This document shows, in pieces, positions 24,017 to 31,079 of a DNA stretch of 64,000 nt. A program made the translations under genes and the position numbers. The DNA is from Oceanospirillum sp048264105 (GTDB taxonomy: Bacteria; Pseudomonadota; Gammaproteobacteria; Pseudomonadales; Halomonadaceae). The notes under the pieces are model-generated. The model was given only the letters and a program-made list of their open reading frames with translations, was not told the DNA's origin and made no database searches. The stretch is from assembly GCA_048264105.1 (NCBI GenBank), contig JBLXDJ010000005.1, forward strand, positions 124,001 through 188,000, read 5' to 3'. Position 1 is the first letter of the stretch. Each line of letters opens with the position of its first letter.

Positions 24017-24559
24017 TTAAGGTGGTTGCCTGTTAGTGCTGACTGACTGAAAAGGAAATAAAGCGGACAAGGATGTCTGAGCTGAAGTCTAAGTTGTACA
24101 AAGATGGGGATCGCTAAAGTTTTGGGGCTGTTCGCCGAGCTGTTTTCAGAACTATTTTGAGAACTGTTTTTTTGAGTGCTACAGAGGAATATTTCAGAAG
24201 GAGAGGCTGATATCGGGGCTTTTCATTCTGAGGTAAAGCAAGGCACAAATCCCCATATAAACAACTCAGATGAGCTGTAACGCGGGCGGGCGAGAAGGAT
24301 CTGTGCCTTGCTGTGTTACCTCAGATTGCGAAATCAGACTGTTGCTCATTAAAAGCAAAAGCGCTTTCCGCTTCAGCAACGCTGTAAGAATGACGGATTA
24401 AATGATCTGGAAAAACAGGTTTTTTCGTTTTGATTGTCTGTTTTTTTCGATGATTGGTCGGTTTTACCCGTTTAAGCTCCCTGACTGGCAAAACCCTGTG
24501 ATTTTTGTGGATCTGCTGTCCTTACCTTGAGATCTCCCGGATTTTTGGCAGCAAAAAAA
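24017..24559. other. Non-coding stretch with a long inverted repeat
   Basis: About 540 bp between the convergent yghU and LysR genes. No gene is visible. The main structure is an imperfect inverted repeat spanning 24227-24325 (listed separately). The rest is T-rich and low in structure. Confidence 0.6.
24227..24325. repeat. Long imperfect inverted repeat
   Basis: The left arm at 24227-24252 (TCTGAGGTAAAGCAAGGCAC, then AAATCC) and right arm at 24297-24325 (GGATCTGTGCCTTGCTGTG, then TTACCTCAGA) pair over about 26 bp with one mismatch and a 2-base bulge. The loop is 44 nt. It may be a mobile miniature repeat, a transcript-end structure shared by the two convergent genes, or a small RNA. Confidence 0.65.
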
Positions 24560-25477
24560 TTACAGGCTTTTATCACTTGGAGCCGGTTTGGCGGCTGCCA
24601 GTACCGCTTTGATACCGGGATGCATCGGGTCCGGTGTTCGGGTCACGGCATAGTGACTGACGGAGACGGACTGAATCTCACCGGCTTCTTCCACCAGATA
24701 TTGCCGGCAGACCTCATCGACAATGACAGTGGGCGCGGTAAAAACGCCCATACCTTCCCGGGCAAAAATCTTGATCAGTGCACTGTCGTTAATCTCGGCC
24801 TGAACCTTCATATCAATATTCTGCTGCTTCAGCCAAAACGAGAGTTCCGAGAACCACTGAGTATCGGTGTCGTTGGTCAGTAGCGGGTGGCCATCCAGTG
24901 AATGGGGGAAGCCCCGGCGAAGACTCCAGGCCAGCCTTGGGGCAGCAAACATCGACAGGTGTGAACTGAGCAGATGCTTAGGGTGCAGATCACCGACACC
25001 GGCTGACATCTCCTGTGTGATCGGCTGGTCGCTGATCACAAGATCCAGTGTCTGACGTTTCAGGCTGCGCAGCAGATCCGGCAGATCACCACTGACAACC
25101 TTAAGTTGCAGCGGTTGACCGCAGTTCAGTGCCGGTTGAATCAGACGATATGCGATCATCTTGTGCACGGACGCGGCAAAACCCACCGAGAACTTAATCG
25201 GCTGGTCATCATTGGGATGACGCAGTACCTGATCCAGCTCGCCGGCCAGAGCAAAAATTTTGTTGGCGTACTCTCTGACTCTTTCCCCGAGCGGGGTCAG
25301 TTTCAGCCCCCGGCCTTTGCGGCTGAACAGTGCGCCGGTTTTGGCTTCAAAGGCGGAGAGCTGGCCACTTAGGGTTTGCGGAGCAAGATCCAGCTGATCA
25401 CTGGCCCGGGCGATAGAGCCGGTCTCTGCGATAACCCAGAAGTAATAGAGGTGTTTCAGGTTCAGATCTTTTAACAC
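24560..25477 (-). CDS. LysR-type regulator, NhaR-like
   Basis: 305-aa transcription factor. The N-terminal winged helix (LNLKHLYYFWVIAETGSI, then LDLAPQTLSGQLSAFE and FSRKGRGLKLTPLG) has the HLYYFW pattern of the NhaR branch, whose E. coli member activates the Na+/H+ antiporter gene nhaA. The rest is the ligand-binding domain with two lobes. The start is GTG. No antiporter gene is adjacent. Four short tandem repeats lie in its upstream region. Confidence 0.85.
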   Translation of the reverse strand: MLKDLNLKHLYYFWVIAETGSIARASDQLDLAPQTLSGQLSAFEAKTGALFSRKGRGLKLTPLGERVREYANKIFALAGELDQVLRHPNDDQPIKFSVGFAASVHKMIAYRLIQPALNCGQPLQLKVVSGDLPDLLRSLKRQTLDLVISDQPITQEMSAGVGDLHPKHLLSSHLSMFAAPRLAWSLRRGFPHSLDGHPLLTNDTDTQWFSELSFWLKQQNIDMKVQAEINDSALIKIFAREGMGVFTAPTVIVDEVCRQYLVEEAGEIQSVSVSHYAVTRTPDPMHPGIKAVLAAAKPAPSDKSL

Positions 25478-25501
25478 GCTGTTTGCCCGCTTTGTCGCTT
25501 G

Positions 25502-25556
25502 GAGAATTACTTAAGAGAGTTACTTAAGAGAATTGCTTAAGAGAGAGTTGTTTAAG
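25502..25556. repeat. Tandem CTTAAG-containing repeats upstream of the LysR gene
   Basis: Four degenerate units of about 14-15 bp read TTACTTAAGAGAG, TTACTTAAGAGAA, TTGCTTAAGAGAGAG and TTGTTTAAG. They lie 25-80 bp upstream of the LysR start, where an autoregulatory operator would be expected, and just past the stop of the ABC permease gene. Confidence 0.6.
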
Positions 25557-25591
25557 CACCGGATAACGGCGCAGCGGGCATTCTAGCAGTT

Positions 25592-26758
25592 TTAATCCAA
25601 ATGTTTAGAGAAGCGACGGGAAGCGACGACAAGCCCAAGGGCGGTAAAGCCCAGTAGCCAGAGCGCATCCGGTTGCAGATCCATGACTCCGGCATCCCGC
25701 AGAATAATGCCCCGACTCATACGCATAAAGTGAGTGGCGGGCAGGGCTTCCGCAATCCATTGTGCCGCCTCCGGCATCGCTTCGTAGGGAAACATAAAGC
25801 CGGATAGCAAAATGGAGGGCAGCAGGATGAAAACGGTCATCTGCATCGCCTGCAGCTGTGTTTTGGCGATGGTGGAGATCACTAGCCCCAGTGTCAGGCT
25901 GGCGCAGATAAAGAGCAGAGAGGCCGCTCCCAGATCCAGCAGGCTGCCACGAACAGGAAGATCAAACAGCAGGCGGCCTGCGGTCAGAATTAAGCCGGTC
26001 TGGATAAAGCCTACCAACACATAGGGGGCGATTTTACCCAGCATCAGCTCCAGCGGTTTAACCGGTGTGGTGATCAGAAACTCCATATTGCCCTGTTCCC
26101 GCTCCCGCACGATGGCCGCCGAGGTGAACAGCACCATGGTCATGGTGAGAATGACCCCCAGCAAACCGGGGATAATATTGACCACCGAGCGCTGCTCCGG
26201 GTTAAAGTAAAGTGCCACGGCGAAGGTGTCTGCGGGGATGGCGGCTGAGGGGGATGTTGCTATTTGTGGCAGTTCCCGGATGCTGCTCAAAGGAAGCTGT
26301 CTCAGACCTTTGATACTGGCGGCCACCACGGTGTCAGAACCATCCACCAGCCACTGGCCTATCGGTTGCGGTGATGGGGTTTTCGCACCGCTGGCCGGGT
26401 GTTGGCTCAGGCGGGTTGAGAGATCCGGTGGCAGATAGAGTACCGCTTTGACGGTACCGGCGGTAATGGCGGCTTCCGCCTGCTGCAGGTCATCAAAAAT
26501 ATGGCTAAAACGCACAACCTGTGTGGCTTCTGTGGCCTGAATCAGCATGCGGCTGGCCTGAGTATTACTCTTATCCACGATCCCCGCAGGAAGGTTGCGG
26601 GCATCGGTGTTGATGGCAAAGCCAAACAGCATGAGCTGGACGAGGGGAATCATCACGATCATGCCAAAGGTCATGCGATCCCGGGAGAGTTGGCGCAGCT
26701 CTTTCCAGAGCACGGCGAAGATTCTGGTCGCGGAACCCTTGAGTGTTTTAACCCACAT
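25592..26758 (-). CDS. ABC-2 type export permease
   Basis: 388-aa inner-membrane permease of an ABC efflux system (YhhJ/YbhR-like). One TM helix is near the N-terminus (MTFGMIVMIPLVQLMLFGF), then a ~150-residue periplasmic segment, and five to six TM helices in the second half, with the ABC2 signature REREQGNMEFLITTPVKPLELMLGKI. I chose ATG 26758 because GGAGG lies five bases upstream; it overlaps the ATPase stop by 11 bp. It is the last gene of a TetR-HlyD-ATPase-permease operon. Only one permease is present, so it would act as a homodimer. Confidence 0.88.
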   Translation of the reverse strand: MWVKTLKGSATRIFAVLWKELRQLSRDRMTFGMIVMIPLVQLMLFGFAINTDARNLPAGIVDKSNTQASRMLIQATEATQVVRFSHIFDDLQQAEAAITAGTVKAVLYLPPDLSTRLSQHPASGAKTPSPQPIGQWLVDGSDTVVAASIKGLRQLPLSSIRELPQIATSPSAAIPADTFAVALYFNPEQRSVVNIIPGLLGVILTMTMVLFTSAAIVREREQGNMEFLITTPVKPLELMLGKIAPYVLVGFIQTGLILTAGRLLFDLPVRGSLLDLGAASLLFICASLTLGLVISTIAKTQLQAMQMTVFILLPSILLSGFMFPYEAMPEAAQWIAEALPATHFMRMSRGIILRDAGVMDLQPDALWLLGFTALGLVVASRRFSKHLD

Positions 26759-27701
26759 GGCGGCCTCCGGTGCAGCTGACAAAAACATCTTCAAGGCTGG
26801 GGTGGACGCGGTTCAGGCTGCGCGGCCCGGTCTGCTGGCTGAGCCAGTGCTCCGGATCCGGTGTTTCCTGACGCACCAGCACCCGTAACCGGCTGCCGAT
26901 CTGCGCGGCTGATATCACTTCCTCTTTTTCGGTCAGCTGGTTTTTCAGGGTTCTCAGGTCGCTGCCGGAGACTTCGATAACCACGGCTCCCATGTTGTCC
27001 ATCAGCACTTTCGGTGAGCCATCGGCACGTTTGATGCCGTTTTCCAGAATCGCCAGGCCATGGCAGCGTTCCGCTTCATCCATGTAGTGGGTTGAAACCA
27101 GAATCGTGGTGCCCGCATTGGACAGATCAAACAGGCGTTCCCAGAATTCCCGCCGGTTTTCAGGGTCCACCGCTGAGGTAGGTTCATCCAGAAACAAGAG
27201 TTCAGGCTTGTGCAGCGTGGCTGCCGCCAGCGCGAGCCGCTGCTTCTGGCCGCCGCTCATGGAACCGGCCATCTGCTTATGCTGGTGGGTAAGGTCGTAA
27301 ACCGTCAGCAGTTCTTCGATGCGCTGTCGGGCTGCTTTGCGTGGCAGGCCGTAGATCTGGCTGACAAAGTTCAGGTTCTCTTTCACCGTCAGGTTGTCGT
27401 AGAGGGAAAACTTCTGGGTCATATAGCCGATGCGCAGACGTAAGGATTCCTCTGCACCGGGCAGGGTTTCACCGAGCACCTGAATCTCCCCTTCGGTGGG
27501 GCGTAACAGGCCGGTCAGCATGCGGATTGAGGTGGATTTGCCACAGCCGTTTGGCCCCAGAAAACCGTAAATACTGCCTTTGGGGATCGCCAGATCAAGC
27601 CGGGATACCGCAAGGTTATCGCCAAAGGCTTTACTCATCCCCCGTGTTACGATGGCGTAGTCGGCCTTGGGCGGGGCGTTATGCGCTGTATCTGGCGCCA
27701 T
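26748..27701 (-). CDS. ABC transporter ATPase
   Basis: 317-aa ATP-binding subunit of the exporter. Walker A is GPNGCGKST, the Q-loop is YMTQKFSLYD, the signature is MSGGQKQRLALA and Walker B is LLFLDEPTSAVD, with the H-loop in VSTHYMDEAERC. A C-terminal ~70-residue domain (LTEKEEVISAAQIGSRLRVLV) is typical of drug/lipid exporters of this type. It overlaps the HlyD gene upstream by 55 bp and the permease gene downstream by 11 bp, which indicates tight translational coupling. Confidence 0.93.
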   Translation of the reverse strand: MAPDTAHNAPPKADYAIVTRGMSKAFGDNLAVSRLDLAIPKGSIYGFLGPNGCGKSTSIRMLTGLLRPTEGEIQVLGETLPGAEESLRLRIGYMTQKFSLYDNLTVKENLNFVSQIYGLPRKAARQRIEELLTVYDLTHQHKQMAGSMSGGQKQRLALAAATLHKPELLFLDEPTSAVDPENRREFWERLFDLSNAGTTILVSTHYMDEAERCHGLAILENGIKRADGSPKVLMDNMGAVVIEVSGSDLRTLKNQLTEKEEVISAAQIGSRLRVLVRQETPDPEHWLSQQTGPRSLNRVHPSLEDVFVSCTGGRHVG

Positions 27702-28651
27702 GGCAGCAGCACTTCCAGAGCCAGTCCGGTGGCGAGTGTTCGGGCGTCACCCTGCAGGTCGATATCCACCAGAAACATCAGCCGATCCCGGTTCTCTTCG
27801 TTAAGGGCGTAGAAAGGCGTAAAAGCGGGCTGAGTGTGGATTCGGCGGACGATGCCCTGATAGCGCAGGTTCTCACCGTTACTGTGCTGTAAGACCACCT
27901 CTGTTCCGGTCGTAAGCTTATTCAGAAGGCTCTGCGGTAAGTAAGCTCTTACATAGGGCTTCTGGTCATCCAGAACCGTTGCCAATAATGTACCGGCGGT
28001 CACTCGGTCGCCCACCTGCCAGGGCAACTGATCAATAACGCCGGCTATCTCACTGCGTACGATGAGCTGTTCCTGCTGATGACGAGCACTGTTCAGGCGT
28101 GCTTCGGCAGCGGTTACGGCAGCTTTGGCCTGTTCGATCTCCTGCTGTCGGGGGCCGGCGCGAAGTTCTTCCAACTGTGCCTGAGTACTTTTCCAGCGGG
28201 CCAGGGTCACCTGACTTTGGGTTTTAGCGGCATCCAGCTCCGCCTCATTGATCATATTGTCACGGAACAGCTGACGGTCGCGATCCAGTGTTTTACCGGC
28301 TGACTGGTATTCCGCTTTCGCGGCGGTCGCTGCTGCTTCTGCCCGGACGATGGCTTCTTTACGGGAACCGGCTTCCAGCAGATTAAGTCGGGCGCTTGTC
28401 TGCTGAAGCTCGGCTTGTCGCTGGCGGATCAGGTATTGGCTCTGAGTGCTGTCCAGCTGGAGTATGACCTCGCCGGAGCGAAGCTGATCGCCTTCTTCCA
28501 CCAGAATACGGCTGATTTTTTCGCTGGCAGGCGCGGTGATCGTTGCGGAATGGCGTTCAACCACACCGTAGATGCGTTCACTATTCTCCTGACAGGCGGC
28601 CAGCAGGGGACTAAGTATCAGACTCAGGAGCAGCAAGGGGCGTTTTATCAT
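27647..28651 (-). CDS. HlyD family membrane fusion lipoprotein
   Basis: 334-aa periplasmic adaptor that should bridge the ABC permease to an outer-membrane channel. The signal has a lipobox LAAC near residue 19, so it is probably membrane-anchored by lipid. The lipoyl-like half sites (VERHSATITAPASEKISRIL and RSEIAGVIDQLPWQVGDRV) flank a long coiled-coil hairpin rich in Ala/Glu/Gln. It overlaps the TetR gene by 4 bp (ATGA). No TolC gene is in this operon. Confidence 0.9.
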   Translation of the reverse strand: MIKRPLLLLSLILSPLLAACQENSERIYGVVERHSATITAPASEKISRILVEEGDQLRSGEVILQLDSTQSQYLIRQRQAELQQTSARLNLLEAGSRKEAIVRAEAAATAAKAEYQSAGKTLDRDRQLFRDNMINEAELDAAKTQSQVTLARWKSTQAQLEELRAGPRQQEIEQAKAAVTAAEARLNSARHQQEQLIVRSEIAGVIDQLPWQVGDRVTAGTLLATVLDDQKPYVRAYLPQSLLNKLTTGTEVVLQHSNGENLRYQGIVRRIHTQPAFTPFYALNEENRDRLMFLVDIDLQGDARTLATGLALEVLLPWRQIQRITPRPRPTTPS

Positions 28652-29352
28652 GGGGTGACCTCTTTGACTTTCAGCATGCCTTTAGTCAACAGCTTGCTGG
28701 TGTGCCGGATGTGTTCGGCAATGGTATCCGGGGAGTGGCTGATTCCCAGCTGCTGGCTGATCACCGGAGGCGCGATTAAAGGAAATACCATCAGGCTGAT
28801 AAAACTGAATTGTGCTCTGGCCGGATCGACATCCTCTCTGAGCATGCCACTGGCGACCAGTACATCGGTAATCCATTTTCGGGAGTAATGAACCAGCTCC
28901 TGAGTGGTCTTAAAGAATACCGGATAGGCTTCGCTGTCCTGCTGATGGAGAATCTGAAAGACAAGTCGCGGCAGGCCGGGATGCTGGGTCATCACCTGAT
29001 AGTAAGTGCTCATCAGTTTCTGCATCAGTTCTTCACCGGACAGCTCTGTCTGCTCGTCCCGGTGCAGGGACTCCGGATAGCGGAACTGATCAATAATCGG
29101 GGTGAAGGTTTCCCGGATAATGGTTTCGAACAGGCCGATTTTGGAGCCGAAGTAGTAGCGGATCATAGCGGCATCAACCCCCGCTTCCCGGGCGATCATG
29201 CGGGTTGAGACGGGTTTATAGCCCTGTTCGGTAAAAAGCTTCAACCCGGCATTCAGCAGTTGTTGTCGGGCTTCAGAGGGTTGTGAAGGACGACCAGGAC
29301 CCTGTTTTTTTCTTGGGGTTGTCATTGGATCTGACGATTTTTCCTTTGTCAT
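28648..29352 (-). CDS. TetR family regulator of the export operon
   Basis: 234-aa repressor, CerR-like. The helix-turn-helix is at residues 35-75 (LFTEQGYKPVSTRMIAREAGVDAAMIRYYFGSK, given in part: VSTRMIAREAGVDAAMIRYY). The large C-terminal ligand domain is typical of regulators of small-molecule exporters. It is the first gene of the operon, with AGGA upstream of the ATG. Two identical-core palindromes lie 22 and 90 bp upstream, so it most likely represses its own operon. Confidence 0.9.
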   Translation of the reverse strand: MTKEKSSDPMTTPRKKQGPGRPSQPSEARQQLLNAGLKLFTEQGYKPVSTRMIAREAGVDAAMIRYYFGSKIGLFETIIRETFTPIIDQFRYPESLHRDEQTELSGEELMQKLMSTYYQVMTQHPGLPRLVFQILHQQDSEAYPVFFKTTQELVHYSRKWITDVLVASGMLREDVDPARAQFSFISLMVFPLIAPPVISQQLGISHSPDTIAEHIRHTSKLLTKGMLKVKEVTP

Positions 29353-29373
29353 GACGTTGCATCCTGAAGCGGG

Positions 29374-29393
29374 TATTCATCTGTTGATGAATA
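29374..29393. promoter_or_regulatory. TetR operator 1
   Basis: TATTCATC-TGTT-GATGAATA: a perfect 8+8 bp palindrome 22 bp upstream of the TetR start. It shares the core TTCATC-N4-GATGAA with a second site at 29442. Confidence 0.7.
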
Positions 29394-29440
29394 TCCTAGT
29401 CGCTGCGGGTCAGATTTGGCATCAACTTTATTCCTCAATG

Positions 29441-29458
29441 TTTCATCAAATGATGAAT
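29441..29458. promoter_or_regulatory. TetR operator 2
   Basis: TTCATC-AAAT-GATGAA (29442-29457). Same core and spacing as operator 1, with centres 66 bp apart, about six helical turns. Confidence 0.7.
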
Positions 29459-29597
29459 TTGGTAGCCCTTCTTTGCTTGTGTGGAGTTGTAACTCTATTT
29501 TTTGTCATCGTTGATCGTTAGTATGTGCGCTCTTGAGGTCGTGTCTTTTTAGGTTATGGAAGCCTGTCTGTTTCAGGAAAAAGAGAAAGGAAAAAAG

Positions 29598-29999
29598 ATG
29601 AGTGCGGTTGTTGTTGATTATTCTCTGCGGGAAGGCGGTGATGAGTTGGTTAATAAGCATCAGGAGCTGAAAAGCTTTATCGATGCCTGTCAGGTTATTG
29701 ACGATTACCCGTGGGCTGCTGAGTACCTGCTATCAGAAAAGCTGGGTGAGGGTGGTGGCTTTTACTTCTTTCGTGATGAGGGGGATAAGCATGCCAGTTT
29801 CCAGCTGACGCCGATCGAGGCGGATCGGGCATTTCTGGATATGGATGTGGTGCAGAAAAGTGGTTTTCTGGGGATGTTTGGCCGTAAGTCGGTTCATAAG
29901 GACTTTGAAACCGTCAGTATCCCGGAAGCCAAAGCGCTGATAAAGGATCTGTTTGACCATACGGTCGATAGCCTCTACCGGAAATACTGTACCAAGTGA
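29598..29999 (+). CDS. Uncharacterised 133-aa acidic protein
   Basis: I do not recognise this protein. It is soluble, acidic at the start, with the stretches WAAEYLLSEKLGEGGGFYFFRDEGDK (in part YLLSEKLGEGGGFYFF) and VVQKSGFLGMFGRKSVHKDF, and ends in a probable helix with a Lys-rich tail. No signal peptide or membrane segment. AAAGGA precedes the ATG at 29598; an earlier in-frame ATG (29556) adds a basic 14-residue leader without a good ribosome site. It stands upstream of the binding-protein gene but with a 124-bp gap, so a shared operon is unsure. Confidence 0.75.
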   Translation: MSAVVVDYSLREGGDELVNKHQELKSFIDACQVIDDYPWAAEYLLSEKLGEGGGFYFFRDEGDKHASFQLTPIEADRAFLDMDVVQKSGFLGMFGRKSVHKDFETVSIPEAKALIKDLFDHTVDSLYRKYCTK

Positions 30000-30123
30000 T
30001 CCGACGCGCTGTCTGAAAGTAGATTATCCCTTCTATTCAAAAGGATTTAACATGCCGGGTATTCAATGTTGATCTGACCGGCTTTGGGGTGATCACCGGT
30101 AGCAAAAACAGAAGGAGCTTTCA

Positions 30124-31077
30124 GTGGCGTTTCAACGTGTTGTGCTTGTTTTGAGTCTTATGCTGACCTTGGGTGTCGGGTCTGTGTTGTCGCTTCCGGT
30201 GGCAGCCGGGGATGATGCTGATCGCTCGGTTTATCGGGTGGCGTTTGCTCAGGATACTCTAAGTAATGATTTTCGCCGAGCCCAGGTGCTGGAAGTGCAG
30301 CATGGGCTTGCGCCCTATGATGACATCGCGTTTGTATACTCCGATGCCCAGGGCAAAACCTCTTTGCTGATCCATCAGATCCGACAGTTTATTTATCAGC
30401 AGGTGGATGTGCTGATAGTGGGAACAAATGATGCTCAGTTGGTGGTGCCTGTGATTGAACAGGCTCATGAACAGGGTATTAAGGTGCTGATTCTTGACCG
30501 GGGTGTTGCCACGGAGCGTTACACCAGTTTTCTGAATTCAGACAATGTTCTGATCGGTCGTTTGGGTGCCCGTTTTATTGCGGAGCGTCTTAATGGCAAA
30601 GGCCAGGTGCTTTTAATGGAGGGGTTACAAACCGCTGATGTGACCCGTGATCGCACCCGAGGATTTCTGGATGTGATCGGCCAGTATCCGGATATTTCTG
30701 TGATTCGCCGAACGGGCAATTATCTGCGCAAGGATGCCCTGCTGGAGATGGAAAAACTGGTTGCGGAAAAGATCAGCGTCGATGCTATTTTTTCCGAAAG
30801 TGACAGTATGCTCAGTGGTGTGCGTGCGGTTCTGGCCCGTCATAAGATCGATCCGGCCTCGATTATTTCGGTTGGCTGCGACTATACCAGCGAAGCCCGG
30901 GAAGCGATTCTGGCGGGTAGCCAGACAGGTTCGGTACTTTTCCCACTGGGAGGCAAGGCAACGGCTCAGGCGGTGCTGGCGCTTAAAGCCGGCAGAACGA
31001 TTCCTCATCATATTAATATCCCGGCTGATCTGCTGGTCACCCGGGATAATGTAAACCAAGTGAAACCGGTATTCTGA
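30124..31077 (+). CDS. Periplasmic binding protein (sugar/ribose-type), partner of the GGDEF-EAL protein
   Basis: 317-aa secreted binding protein with a signal peptide (hydrophobic VLVLSLMLTLGVGSV, cleavage near AAG). The fold is type I periplasmic-binding: YRVAFAQDTLSNDFRRAQ, DVLIVGTNDAQLVVPVIEQA, KVLILDRGVAT, GQVLLMEG and DAIFSESDSMLSGVRAVL. The start is GTG with AAGGAG upstream. No transport genes follow. Its stop is 2 bp before the start of a membrane GGDEF-EAL gene, so by analogy with LuxP-LuxQ or NspS-MbaA it probably passes ligand information to that protein. Confidence 0.87.
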   Translation: MAFQRVVLVLSLMLTLGVGSVLSLPVAAGDDADRSVYRVAFAQDTLSNDFRRAQVLEVQHGLAPYDDIAFVYSDAQGKTSLLIHQIRQFIYQQVDVLIVGTNDAQLVVPVIEQAHEQGIKVLILDRGVATERYTSFLNSDNVLIGRLGARFIAERLNGKGQVLLMEGLQTADVTRDRTRGFLDVIGQYPDISVIRRTGNYLRKDALLEMEKLVAEKISVDAIFSESDSMLSGVRAVLARHKIDPASIISVGCDYTSEAREAILAGSQTGSVLFPLGGKATAQAVLALKAGRTIPHHINIPADLLVTRDNVNQVKPVF

Positions 31078-31079
31078 TT

